Assembly (NCBI GenBank): GCA_036245805.1
Contig: BTRK01000003.1
Span: 18,578,464 to 18,642,463, forward strand
Reading direction: 5' to 3'
From: Pristionchus mayeri
Lineage: Eukaryota; Nematoda; Chromadorea; Rhabditida; Neodiplogasteridae
DNA: 64,000 nt
Shown here: in pieces, positions 23,001 to 34,200 of the stretch
Position numbering within the stretch: position 1 is the first letter of the stretch
Layout: every line of letters begins with the position of its first letter
Made by a program: the position numbers and the translations under genes
Notes under the pieces: model-generated
The model's input: only the letters and a program-made list of their open reading frames with translations
The model's database searches: none
Told to the model about the DNA's origin: nothing

Positions 23001-24372
23001 TTGTGGCTGCGCTCAAGAAGCACTCGATCCCCGTCAGCTACGTGCTCTACCCTGATGAGGGACACGGATTCAGGTGAGGGAATAGGGCTTACTTCAGCCT
23101 GCTTACTCTCTGGACGAGAGAGCACGCAGTCAAGTCATGGAAATCCATCCCGATGTTTTCCGATGCGAAAAGAAGAAGCATAGGCTAGTAATCATTTGTT
23201 AGTATTTCAGACTTTTGGAAATTGTTGTAGTTTTTGATCTGCCCATACTGGGAACATTGATCTAGCGAGCCTTCCATTGCTGATTAAATATACGTGAAAC
23301 TCACTTGTAATTTACGCGCTCTCTTCGAACAATGGCTGAAGAAGACGTTATGCCTATGGCTAATTAATAAAATATTTAACTAATTAAGACGTGCTCCTAA
23401 TCGTCTGGCGCAGTGCGGCTTCGTGGAGCGATTCCTTCATCACTGCATGGGCGGAGACTACCAGATATTCACGAATGGACAGTACAACGAGAGCGCCATC
23501 GTGAGTTTTACTGTCACGATGGTGATTGATTCCCTTGAACAACAGTGCTGAGTTGATCATGTCCGAACTGAAGAGAAATCTTTCTCAATACGCCTCTTTC
23601 ATCATAGCAATCAGTCAAAGAATATGGAGATGTTTCACTGAATACATTTGTGAGGAGCATATTGCAGCTGAAATCGGACGGCTTCGCCCCTAAGACGACG
23701 CTGCCTCCCACCACGACGACTACAACGCAGCTACCGAGGGGTGAGCTGCCTTCTCAACATTATTTTTTCAATAAAATAGTTAAAAATTATTAAATATCGA
23801 TTTTCTAAATCTCAGAGTTGTCCTAAATCCCGCTTTGCAGCAGCAGTTCTGCCTACACTCGTGCCCACACCCGTCAACAACTTCTACTATCCGGTAAGCA
23901 AATGTCTCACAAGATCAATAATCCGTATCGATCGCTCCATCTCAATAGGGCAAAAGTGAATGAGAATTCAATCGATGAGGGTCGATTCCTACGTCGTTCA
24001 TCAGCTGAGAAGAGTCAATCCAGATAATCAATAATTGCAGCAGCAGCATCCGCAGCTGGTGCAGCAGTTCCGGCCGACTGTGCAGCAGTACCAGTACCAG
24101 CGGATGAACAATGCTCATGTTCGTTACTTCCTACGACAGAATGGAGCTAGGAATTGGCAGCGACCTGCACCCAACATCTTGCATTCACTCTGATACCTCT
24201 TTGAAGCACCTGTGTTCGCCAACATTTAGAATTTTTACAGCTGCAGCCAGCCTACGCTCAGCCGCGACAGGTTTTCATGCAGCAGATGCAGCCGGTGCAA
24301 CAGCAACATCAGCAGCAGCCGCAGGCCGCGTACTTCCGACCCCCCAGCAACATTTTCCCGTACAACGGATAA
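17039..24372 (+). CDS. dpf-6: Secreted S9-family serine peptidase, DPF-6-like, with Gln-rich tail
   Basis: About 25 exons from ATG 17039 to TAA 24370. The first residues ([17 protein letters not shown]) form a signal peptide, so the enzyme enters the secretory pathway. The beta-propeller half is followed by the alpha/beta-hydrolase half, with HGGP (~20900), [10 protein letters not shown], the nucleophile Ser in GGSYGGYA (~21575), the Asp in GANDPRV (~22585) and the His in DEGHGF (~23060). This is the prolyl-oligopeptidase/acylaminoacyl-peptidase family, and the catalytic half matches nematode DPF-6 as I remember it ([20 protein letters not shown]). After the usual end (~23500) four exons add a Thr-rich stretch and a Gln/Pro-rich tail. 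One intron appears to use a GC donor (19638), and the 21.7-22.4 kb intron holds a large foldback. Substrate unknown. Confidence 0.9.
17330..17407. repeat. GAGA-type hairpin in intron 1 of the dpf-6-like gene
   Basis: CTCTTCATTCTCTGTACGCTCTC pairs, with a bulge, with GAGAGCATGGAGAATGAAGAG across a loop containing TTGTCTGATAGG (arms quoted in part). It belongs to the dispersed hairpin family with CTCTC/GAGAG cores described in the findings. Confidence 0.6.
21783..22312. mobile_element. Large foldback element inside a dpf-6-like intron
   Basis: Left arm about 21785-22018 and right arm about 22070-22312 are near-identical reverse complements (shared blocks include TTTGCATATGCAAAT and GACCAGGGGTTCATGG), separated by ~50 bases. 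The two arms encode almost the same ~80-codon spurious frame on opposite strands, which reflects arm identity, not a gene. A run of 14 C lies near the right end. Likely a non-autonomous transposon; it lies entirely between exon borders and should be spliced out. Confidence 0.8.
22650..22712. repeat. GAGA-type hairpin in a dpf-6-like intron
   Basis: TCATTTCTCAGATTCTCT pairs with AGAGAATGTGAGAAATGA (one mismatch) around an 18-base loop containing CTCTGAGTGAATGG. Same architecture as the hairpins at 16558 and 61618, with different but matching stem sequences. Confidence 0.65.
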
Positions 24373-24780
24373 GCAGCCGGAGCGCCCAGCTACAGTATTC
24401 CAGCCAGTATAGTCATAATAATATGCAATGATCGTAATAATAATATTTTAATAATTAAGTAATATGCACTGATGAAGTATGCATTGAGATTGTCTGTTCC
24501 TTCGTGTCTTTGTTACCGCTTGCAGAAATTGATAAAGTCATTTCTGCTCATGAATGAATGCAAGCATCCTCTTACAAAGACCATCCAAAGATCGAATGTA
24601 TAAACAAGGCAGACAAAAAAGGGTGGGAAAAGGAACTGGGGATAGAGGAAGAGGAAGAACCACTCATATAAGATGTGATCTACAACGTGACGGGAAAGTG
24701 AAATTGTCCCTTACCGAACTAAAAGTGTTATTTTGGCTTGTATGTAAATTTGATTCAATATGGAAATATTTCAAAATTAT
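24373..24780. other. 3' flank of the dpf-6-like gene and start of a duplicated segment
   Basis: AT-rich 3' UTR-like sequence followed from about 24573 by the first copy of the tRNA-containing duplication. No coding region recognised. Confidence 0.5.
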
Positions 24781-24840
24781 GCGCTCGGGGGAATCGAACC
24801 CCTTCGAATGCTTGGAAGGCATCCATTACACCACGAACGC
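24781..24840 (-). pseudogene. Decayed tRNA-Gly copy
   Basis: Aligns with the intact tRNA-Gly at 25551-25621 over both ends and the anticodon arm (TTCC retained). It lacks about nine bases of the D arm and has lost bases in the T arm, so the cloverleaf cannot close. The acceptor stem also carries a change (GCGCTCG instead of GCGTTCG). Confidence 0.75.
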
Positions 24841-25550
24841 AGGTGCGTGACCGATCTGGTTTATCGTTGCTGGATCATTTATCCAATGAGGTAAAATCAC
24901 TGAAGAAAAGCGAAAGCAAGCAAGGAGGCGCGTGCCATTTTGCGTAGGAAAAATGTGGAGTCTAAAAACCTGTAAAATATTGAACATTTTAGCAGTAGAG
25001 TCTAGTTAGCACTGAACTAACGAGCGTGAGAGGTTTAATTACTGAATACACCTTTTTACTGTAAATGAAAAGTTCCCTCCTTTTACAAAGACTATCCAAA
25101 GATCGAAAGCATCCACAAGTCAGACAAAGTAAGGGTGGCACGAGGCTTTCGTCTGATTCCTCCCTCTATTAGATGCGCGTGCCCAGGGATGGTTTACCTC
25201 CCAAAAATTTTTTTGGGAGATGTGATTTACACTACAAAACGAGATCGGATAGTGAAATTGTCCATAATCGAAATATAAAGTGTTAATATTCTTGTAGTCT
25301 TCATACCAGCCTTTGAACTATTCCACCTCATAACGAGCAGCCCATGGCTGATGGTCTAGTCATCGTGCATACCTTCCTTCGCTACAAAGATCAAAGATTG
25401 GAGATCATAGAAATTTCCATAATTGAACAGGTATTGTCTAATAAGTCGCTCGCTTGGTGGGAGGATATTTCTAAAAATAGTAACAATTTGAATGTGAAAA
25501 GATGAAAAATCGTAGTAACATTTCAGGAAAGAAATATTTCAAAACATCAT

Positions 25551-25621
25551 GCGTTCGGGGGGAATCGAACCCCCGTCGAATGCTTGGAAGGCATCCATGC
25601 TGACCATTACACCACGAACGC
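25551..25621 (-). tRNA. tRNA-Gly (anticodon UCC)
   Basis: Minus-strand cloverleaf. Acceptor GCGTTCG pairs with CGAACGC. The D arm includes TGTAATGGTCAGCA. The anticodon stem GATGC/GCATT encloses loop CTTCCAA with anticodon TCC. The T arm GGGGGTTCGATTCCCCC is perfect. 71 bases, no intron. Internal A and B box promoters are present in the D and T arms, as expected for RNA polymerase III. Confidence 0.93.
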
Positions 25622-25883
25622 TGGTGTTAGTGGCAGTTGGTTTACCATAGTTGTATCTCATTCGAAGCGGCTAATACACGAAAGAGAAGTGAGAGCAAGG
25701 AAGGAGGCACGATTAACTCATATCAGTCACGTGCACAGCAAGGTCACCATGCAGCATTAATTGAAATCATCAGTCTCCTCTCGATCCCCTCTCCAATTAT
25801 TTTCGTTTTCTTCATCCGTCGTTCCTCTCCTTCTCTCCTCCCTTCTTCTATTCTTCTCTCCTTCCTCTCCGACCTCACCCATA

Positions 25884-26382
25884 ATGGCAGCCAAAGCAGG
25901 CAAAGCCGTCGTTCAATTCAGGAAGATCCTGGAGACTCACAGCCAGAAGGTTTGCTTTCGAATTTAACATTTTGTACTGCTTAATTTCAGATCGAATATG
26001 TTGCGAAGCTCGCTTTCAAGGACCGCTCCATCGCAGTTTCGATTCGAACCGGTAAGTGTGAAATTGGTGGTACTGTGAACCGATCGAGAACTGAACGTCG
26101 GGGTACTGTAACTTCAAATATCGATTTACGCTACGCGCGCATCATCTGCCGCAGCTGATTGATCTGAGCAAGGGATTTTGTCTCTCAGGTTGAGGAGAGG
26201 GTATTCTATCGAGATTTTATCGAGAATTATCGAGATACTGTATTCTATCGAGAACTGTTTGAGATGTTGATTGTATTCAGCTGGGACAATTCAAAGGATA
26301 CAGTAATCAGGGAAAAAAAGTAACCAATCGATCTTTTGCAGGCGACTGGATCTACGATCGAGAATACTCGAACTGGACTTGA
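25884..26382 (+). CDS. Small hypothetical protein, 55 residues
   Basis: Three exons (25884-25949, 25991-26051, 26342-26382) join in frame with good GT-AG borders. The product is a basic 55-residue protein beginning MAAKAGKAVVQFRKILETHS and ending REYSNWT. No family recognised and no signal peptide. A pyrimidine-rich leader precedes the ATG. A further open stretch at 26497-26612 (KSNKPIGMFLQFPVYRDL...) follows a good acceptor and could be a last exon of an alternative form, but the stop at 26380 precedes any donor. AATAAA at 26778-26783 would serve as its poly(A) signal. Confidence 0.55.
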
Positions 26383-26777
26383 GTACCTCTACCAATATTC
26401 AATCGCTGCTAATTCTGTGACTGAAACCAGTAGCATCACAGAGTAAGAATTGGAAAAAGGCTGAGTCTAAGAGGCGGAGCCTGCTTTTTTTTCCAGAAAA
26501 GCAACAAGCCGATTGGCATGTTTCTCCAATTCCCTGTGTACAGAGATCTGAAGAAGGCTTTCTCAGTGCCAGAATCGAAGCTCTCCCAGCAGGAAATGAC
26601 TACCTGTTAGTTAAAGTCCCTGATTGAGCTTCATTTGGAAGGTTCCGAAATCACCTCATCAATTTAAGGAAGATTAGCATTTATCATTATTGCTTTGCAA
26701 ATTCATTTGTTAATTCATAATAAATATTGTATAGATCTATCTATGGCTAGGAAACAGAAGAAGCAAATGCCCTCGGA

Positions 26778-26783
26778 AATAAA
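26778..26783 (+). terminator. Candidate polyadenylation signal
   Basis: AATAAA about 400 bases after the stop of the small plus-strand gene and just before the convergent ETS gene ends on the other strand. Confidence 0.35.
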
Positions 26784-26842
26784 CAATTAGGGGTGATTTA
26801 TAACCCGAATGGAACTATGACTATCAATAGACAGTCAGTCGT

Positions 26843-28280
26843 TCAGAAGTACGGATAACCGACAAAAGAAGGTGCGAACTCGGGAAAAGGGGGGAATGAC
26901 GGAGGCATCTCAGAGAAGTGCGTAGGGGGATTCCAGTAGGCACAACTGGGAACAGGCTCAGTGGTTCCAGGGATGGACCCGAAGAAGCAATTGATCTCGG
27001 GATACATCATGGGGGATACTGTAGAGGGCGAGAATGCGTCATGGTGAACAGACGATGGAGGAGTGGGGTAGAAGGAGTCGACCATCACGTTTTCAGTAGA
27101 GGGGAACCGAGCATTCTGAGTTGTCGTGGTTACAGCAGGCGCAGTATGATTTGATTATGGCAGTCCAAATAAGGGTACGGAAGGATACGGTAACTAACCG
27201 AATTAAGCGAGTGATCGATGAAGTTCGACAGTTCGTCACGAGTCATTCCGACGTGGATAGACGGCTGAAAGTACCGATCGTTGATTCAATTACCTACCGC
27301 AGTCCTCGCATACAGTAAGCTTACAAACCTCGGTCTGAAAAGCGAAACTTTTTGTAGCAATGGGTCTCATGATGCGTCTCTTGTAACAGGCACGGAGGTT
27401 GCGCAGAATCGAATCGGGCTTGAGCTGAAAATAAAAGTACGGTAGGGATACGATATCGATAGAACTGCTATTGTAAGTGGCTCACTCACAGCATTGACCA
27501 ATCCCTGCTCGTTGCTCCAGATAGAGACCACAGTGGGAAGGGAAGTGATGCTGGAATGAGAAAGTTAAAGTTACGGTAGAATAAGGTTACTGTAATCAGC
27601 CAATCAATAACTCACACGAATTCCCGTCCTCTTCCAGTCCACGCGATAGCTGCTTTCTTCGATGGATCCATTAGCAAGCTCAGAATAAAGAACCAGAACT
27701 GCCTCCTGATATAGATTGTCTCCTGATATAGATCAGTTCACGATTGCAGTGGACATCTACCGTACCCCCCGAATGATGAGTGGGCAGGGTGGGATCCTCG
27801 TGGAGGATCCTGGAGGGATCGAAGACACCGTATTCTTCGTGCGGGTTCTTCATCTCCTTGAGAACCATATGATTACACTCTGTTTGACAACAGATCACGC
27901 GAAAGGAAGAGGTTCCGAAACTATTTTCTACATTTTAAAAATTAACTCACCGAACAGTTCTTGTTCTTGTACACGATCTTGCCGGTTGCAGCAGCTGCAG
28001 CAGGCGTCGGGAGCCGTGGTTTTCTCTTGGATACGGTAGACTTTCTCTTGGATACGGTAGACTGCCCGGATTGAGCGACTGTAGCGGGTTGCGTGTCTGA
28101 AAGGTTCGTCCAACTTTCATGCACTTTCTAATGACAAATAACTATTAAATTCTAAAAGAAAGCGGGTAAAATCTCACAAGAATTGAATCTCTGATTAGCC
28201 GTTCTCTCCTGTGAGGACATTTGGTAGGAAGAGGACGAGTCGAAGGGAGGAAAGTCGAGATTAGGGAGGGATGAGGGCAT
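26843..28280 (-). CDS. Divergent ETS-domain transcription factor
   Basis: Minus-strand gene of about seven exons; ATG at 28278-28280 (MPSSLPNLDF), stop at 26843-26845. An N-terminal Ser-rich and Lys-rich part leads into an ETS domain read from ~27715 to 27329: RQFWFFILSLLMDP (the LWQFLL-type first helix), IAWTGRGREF (the I-x-W-x-G-x-x-x-EF strand), and the recognition helix LRNLRACYKRRIM. The latter keeps both base-contacting Arg of the family pattern R-x-LR-x-x-Y. A Pro/Phe/Ser-rich C-terminus (26843-27115) may activate transcription. ETS proteins bind GGAA/T cores. Overall identity to standard ETS domains is low, so this is a fast-evolving member. The splice before the domain (27700-27780) does not resolve cleanly in phase. 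Confidence 0.75.
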
Positions 28281-29307
28281 GTTTAAGGATTGGAATGGTG
28301 AATGACTGATACAAGTGTCAGTATCGACCAAGTCACCCCTTCCTATTAGCGCCCCTAATTGCCATTTATGGCCGAGTCGGCAACTACAAGGTCCTTTATC
28401 GTGCCGCGATGCCACTGGGAATGCACGTGCTCAGCTCCATAGGGGGTCTTCCACCATGCCAGAGGGGGAGGAAGGAGAGGGAGAGGAAACTGAAGAGGAG
28501 GAGGAGGAGGAAGGATGACGAGGGAATGCGAAGATCGATCAAGGGAAAACTGCAAAAGCTTTACTATTGATTAATGATTAATATACAGAACAGAAAATCA
28601 CTGAAGAAAAAATTCTTGCCAGAGGGAAAAGATGGTCTTTGTTCAAATTCCAAAGTAGAACGAGCAGTAACGAAGATTATCACAGGAGGACTGAAATCGG
28701 AGAGGGAAGAGATCTAATCAGCACCGAGCATGTAATCATTGATGTGAATAAAGTTCTTCCCACTCCATTTCACAATTTCTGCCCTACCTTCCCCGTTCCT
28801 CTCCCTCCTTTAGCAGAAGCACAATCGTTTTCTGCCCCTTGCTCCTCTCACTTTCATCCATTCTTTGTTCACCCCAGTGGGAGTCCTCTAATCCTGATGC
28901 CCTCTCAAATCCCCGCACTCTCTCTCCACTCAGTCATCTAGCGGGCCCAATCATGGAGGATAACCATCACGGGGGATTAGGTGGCTCTGGCTCTCTAGTC
29001 CCCTCCAACCATTCTCTGGATCCGCCGCAATAATTTGCTCGCTTCTTCTTCTATTTCTCTTCTCGTATCTCTCATATTTTTACTGTTTCCTGCCTTGATT
29101 CTATTGGTCTCACTGTATATTGGAAATGGCTTCGCAAGAATTCACTCTCGAAATGTTTAGTTATCTCTTCAGTTAGACGGGTGAGAAAGCGCGAAAATGC
29201 ACAGTCATTGCTTGCGAAGCCATCCCTACACTGTATGCGATATGGATGCTGTCTAGTTGATCGTAAAACGAGAGAGCGTGTGAACTGGAGAGAGTCATTT
29301 TTCCAGG
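28281..29307. other. Intergenic region between ETS and ground-like genes
   Basis: Divergent promoters expected. Contains a GAGGAGGAGG simple repeat (28490-28515), a C/T-rich stretch with CCGCACTCTCTCTCC near 28914, and a GAGAGAGCGTGTG block at 29269-29282, just before the ground-like start codon. No gene seen. Confidence 0.5.
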
Positions 29308-30873
29308 ATGCCTCGCTGTCTTCTTCCCTTCTCCCTCCTCTTCGTCGTCGTCCTCTCGAGTGTGCCCTTCGTCCCACCCTCCCTCTGCAACTGCCCATGC
29401 AAGAGGTGATTATGATCACTCTCTGCGTGCCCTATTGCCGGTTAGATGCAAGCGATAGCACGTAGAGAAATCGAGTAATTGCTTGAGAAACTGGCATAAT
29501 TCCGCCCACTTATCATTTCAAAAGGCCCAACTTGTGGAGATTCCGTTTCAATATGAGCGTCCCGCAGGGAGTGTCCCACTCAAACGTGCCCGCCCGTCCC
29601 TCCCTGTCTCACCTCGCCTATTCGACCACTGAAGAGGGCGAGACTACTCGCCCAGGTTGGCTATTCATTTGCTTGTTATCCCAAAAAAACTTCCCGAATC
29701 TCCCTTTTTACGAGATCGCTGTAGAGCCCGCATCGGGGAAGTGAAGAGACAGGGATTTGAATGTTTCATTCAGAGGAGAGTAAAGCGTGCGATACCATGG
29801 CTCGATTCATTGGTTGCCCATGCTCGCGAATGATGTTTTTCAGGAACGCTCGGTTTCTAATATTTGCTCGTTTGCTAGACAGATGAGTAGTGTTTGCAAA
29901 TGAAGAGATAGAATCCCGAGTGTCTCATTCAGAAAAGAGTCAAGCGTGCTCTTCCCTCGGATCCGATGGCTCGATTCATCGACACAAACTGCAACAGCGA
30001 GCAGCTGAGACAGATCATCATCGAGGTACTAGACATCCTTATGACTTCCTTTCTTACCTTTTTGGTTTCGCCATGTGTTTTGAAACTCTGTCTTACTCTG
30101 TATCTAGTTAGCCATGATCGATAACACACCTCAGCTGTGAGAAGATAATTTTTGTTGTTTAAAAAAAGATAAATAGGATAAATCGATCAAAATCAATCGA
30201 TTCCTGAGATAAATCATGCGTGAAACTCATTATATCTCGTCCTCAAACTTGCAGAAAGCCGACAAAGTAACATCCATTTCGAAAAGGCAGATTCAGGCTG
30301 CAGCCGAGATGCAGATGGGTGGAAGGTGACCTTTTATCTTCATCATTTTAAATCCTCAATTCCTTTTGTCAAGAGTGTTTCCATCTAAATATAAGTGAAT
30401 GATACATAGATCTCTGCAAGAGACCACTAGGGTGAACCATGTTGACAGGTTCTAGACTAGGGATGGCGTCGCAAGACTTGAATCCCTCATTCTGCGGCGA
30501 TCGAATGGAGGTTCTTCCTTCATCATGACAACACTCTTCCAGATACAACGTAATCTGTGCTAGAGGGGACTTCTCCTACATCACTAACACGGAGATCTTC
30601 TGCCAGCAAGTAAGCATATTTTATGGAACAAGAGAAGGATAGAATCGAAAATTTCCGAGAGCTAGACATTTTCAATGTGAAACAAGTTTCAATGACGTTG
30701 ACAGTTTCACAGTTTAGATGACAGTTTAGATCAGTTTCCCCATTCTTTCCATCTGATTGAGGACTGCTTTTACTATGTCAAATTTTCAATTTTATTCTTG
30801 AACTCTTTTGTAGACTGTGGGTGACGTCACTTGCTACGCCTTCAAACAACTCAGCGAACCAATGAAGAAATGA
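29308..30873 (+). CDS. Ground-like domain protein (hedgehog-related GRL family)
   Basis: ATG 29308 opens a signal peptide (MPRCLLPFSLLFVVVLSS), so the protein is secreted. Exons then give a short Pro/Ser linker, a dibasic KRVKR site and the ground-like domain: TNCNSEQLRQII, SKRQIQAAAEMQMGGRYNVI, CARGDFSYITNTEIFC and VTCYAFKQL, ending at TGA 30871. The conserved Cys and the GGRYNVIC...GDFSY...CQ pattern are typical of nematode grd/grl proteins, cuticle- or pharynx-associated secreted factors. The KRVKR site just before the domain suggests proprotein cleavage. Domain exons are at ~29938-30025, 30256-30327, 30542-30609 and 30815-30873. A degenerate duplicate of the first domain exon lies at ~29767-29820. 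AATAAA follows at 30930. Confidence 0.85.
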
Positions 30874-30929
30874 AGACTTCGTCTTCAACTATAGCCTACA
30901 CCGTCATTCTATTCCAGAAAAACTCCACT

Positions 30930-30935
30930 AATAAA
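30930..30935 (+). terminator. Polyadenylation signal of the ground-like gene
   Basis: AATAAA 57 bases after the stop codon. Confidence 0.5.
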
Positions 30936-31210
30936 ATGTTAACTTTGTCTAATGCAATAATTGTCTAGCATATCTCTAGTATTAGTGTAAAATCCCATCC
31001 TTCTCCACTCCTCTTTCCATACTTCATAACCAATTCTTGGCACGATGCCTTTATCGGACGCGCTCTACAATAATTCACTTTACGAGTGATCGGAACAGGG
31101 TGGAAACTACTGCAAAAACACATGAAGATGAAATGGACAAGCAGAAGTGGGGATGGGGACTACGACGACGTCTTCTGCTTGATCTCTGATCTTTGTAGAG
31201 TCACGACGAT
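30936..31210. other. Convergent 3' region
   Basis: Lies between two gene ends, the ground-like gene (+) and the TAR/SP gene (-). No additional feature seen beyond a GATCTCTGATCTTTG block near 31180. Confidence 0.5.
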
Positions 31211-34200
31211 CTAGCGACGGCACGAGTCGGACCTGCAAGCAGTTGCATCATCATTGCGTCATCACTGTTTAATGGTAGATTGCATCACGCCTTGTCAACT
31301 CACCAAATCTGCTGTCCATTCACGGTCACAGTTCTCGGCTGCAGGGCAGGGGGCATCTCTCCTCGCAGACGAATCGTCCCCGTAGTGTTCAGCTTGAACG
31401 AGAGGCACACTTCCACCTCAAGGATGATCCTTGATCTCTGATCTTTGGTCCCTCCACTCACGTGAATCTTGCCGTCCGCCTGGTTGGCACGCACGATCAC
31501 ACGGGGCTTGGCTGCGGCTGCAAGAGTGACGTCATAACTACGTCATCACAACGTCATCGCCTGCTGCAGCCTCACCTTCGACGGCCGGCTGCTGTGCAGC
31601 ACTTGCAGCAGCCCAGTTGCGGGCGGTGTTCAGACGGGGAGAGGCGGACGAGCGGATGGACTTGTTCGGACGACGAGCCGTCACCACGTCCTCGTTGCTG
31701 TTGCTGCAGAGAGCAAAGATCAGTCATGGGAGGAGGTTGATCCTTGATCTTTGGATTCCGTAGATCAAAGATCATTGATGACGTAACTCACTCCGAGTTG
31801 GATGCTGCATCAGGAGAAACGGCGGTGATCAAGTGCGACGAGGAAGCGGGCGAACGAAGGAGAGAAGAGGCTAAAGAGCTCAAAGATCATCCCCATGACG
31901 TCATCTCCCACTCACCAGGCGATGCTCCCGAGGGACGCGCCGTGCGAGGCGTTCGCATGTCTGAATGAAGCCAGTTGGTGATAAATCGTGAGACTTCGGT
32001 ATACTCACCGTAGAGAGGAGCCGAGGGAGTGGCCGGGCGAGCTGCGAGTCCGCCACGAGCAGTGTGGAGAGCTGCAGAGATCAGAGATCAAAACCGAAGA
32101 TCAATCAATCGCGTACATCTCTCGGGACTCTTGCTGCGAGAGGTGTGGGGCTCATCCTTGTCCGAGTCGAGACCTGTGAGATCAGAGATTGGTAAATATC
32201 AAAGATCAACTCCTCACCGGCAGGAATGACTCTTGGGGCGTGCGTAGCCTGACAGCCAGTCTTGAGCGAGCACTGGGGCTCCTCCACTCTCTTGCTCGGA
32301 GTCGCGCCTTTGACTGAACAGATCGGTCTTTGATCGTTGATCTTTGATGTCTTGTGTATACCGGCAGTCTTGACGGCGGGCGAACGGGGTCCTCCGATGC
32401 CTCCGTGCTGCGAGTAGTCTGCAAGGGGTACGTTAAGAATACTGTAGTCCACAGTAATCCCTGCTACCGTAACGATACCGTACCTCTCTTGGGAGTGCGC
32501 TGCGTGAGCGTTGCGTCATCAGGGCGGAGCGTGCGAGAGGGAGTCGTCTGGCGGGCAGAGTAGTACACCGTCGAGTTGCTGTCAGCTGAAATTTGATCTT
32601 TGATCTCTGGATCCATTGGTTCCATGGGTCGTGGTACCCGAGCACCACCCAACTCACTCTTGGTTGGCGCGCGCTGCTGTCCCGTCATCACATCCGACGA
32701 GTGGGTCGGCTTCTGGGTGTATCCTGTAGAGATCAAAGATCAACATCGTAGATCAAAGACCAACTATCACCACTGGGCGTCTTCTGGTAGGTGAACTGTG
32801 ACTGCTCAGAGTACGAGTCCTCCTGTCGCAGCTGCGAGTCAGGCATCGTATTGTGCTCTGCAATGGTCGTAGTGTGCCTACCGTATCCCCGTTCTGCCAT
32901 TTCTCACCTGGCGTCCTCGGCAGCGACACTCTGCGTGCCGTCGCAGGCGATTTCGATGGAGCGCGCTGTTCGCGCGCAGTCTTCAGATTGGCCGGCGAGA
33001 TTGCTGCAAATTTTGCATTAAGCGACGTTTGAAATTTCACACCACGCCTATGGTGGGCACACCACTACAACTCACCAGCGGCGCGTCCCGTGCGAAGGGA
33101 GTAGGGAGAGGGGCGACGCTCACGGGCAGTGGCCAGGTTGGAGGGCGATCCGGTATCGACTGCAATCAGAAGGTTGACCCATCAAACTCTCGTAACCAGT
33201 TCACCATGGGGCGATCGGGCTCCCTGGGCAGTGCGAATGTTCGAAGCCGTCGAACGAGTAGCTGGCGACTGGGTTCGAGAAGTGGCTGAAGGTCAGAATC
33301 TGATAGATCAAAGATCAAAGATCCTTCTCACCCAGATACTCGGGTCCTCCTGCGTAGATGGCCGTTCGCTGGGGCGAAGTGTGGTTCGACAGCTGCTGTT
33401 GTTGCAGCAGATTCGGCAGCTGCTGCATCACTTCAGGCTGCTGATGCTGCTGCTGCGAGTAGTGAGTCGGAGTGGTCCTCGGTGCGGCTGCGAACTCTGC
33501 AATGATCTGCAATGCAATGCAATTATCAGCAATGATCGTCTACCGTAATCCTCAAGTACCGTATCCAGAGCGGGCCGTGCGCATGGGCGAAGCCGAGAGG
33601 TCACGAGAGGTCGCCACTGGAGAGGCGAAATCAGACATCAAAGATCAAAGATCAAAGATCACTGCTTACTCATTGGTGAGTGGGCACTGCGAGCCGTCCA
33701 TCTGGCATCCGGATCGGTGCCATGAGAGATGCACGTCATCGTAGAGTGATCTCCATCTGGAAAGATGAAAGATCAATCTCGATGATCGAGAATCAGATAT
33801 CACACGCCAACCTCGGGCGGTCATCACATTGGGCGACGTCTGCTCGCGAGCAGTGCTCGTCGGACGCAGCGGCGAGGCGACGTCTGCAAAACGTCGGCTA
33901 CAGTACTCCACACTTCACACTACAGTATACCTCGGGAGCTGCGGCAAGGAGTCACGACGCGTGCCGTCACCATCTGCTTGTAGCCTTCCTCTGAAGTGAT
34001 TCCTGTAAACTTAGGGATAACCGGATACGGTACCCTGCCGACGAGCTTCAGCGTTGAGTGGTGCCATCTGCGGAGCCAGGTAGACCGATCGAGGGCCTGA
34101 AGAGTACCGTAGATAGGATTACGGTAGCCGACTACAGTACCTTCTTTGGGCGAGAGGCAACGAGCAGTGGGCAGGGCCGGTGATCTACCGTAATCAGCGG

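Larger units (their letters stand above)
24573..25712. repeat. Tandem segmental duplication carrying tRNA-Gly
   Basis: Copy A (about 24573-24930) and copy B (about 25078-25712) share landmarks in the same order: TACAAAGACC/TATCCAAAGATCGAA, GATGTGAT..., GTGAAATTGTCC, GAAATATTTCAAAA, the tRNA body, then GAGAGCAAG-type sequence. Copy B holds an extra ~250 bases before the tRNA. Divergence is high, so the event is old. Confidence 0.6.

Noticed and set aside
33600..33670. Short regularly repeated words (ATCAAAG) resembling a CRISPR array
   Set aside because: Units are only 7-11 bases without spacers of constant length, the DNA is eukaryotic, and the words sit in introns.
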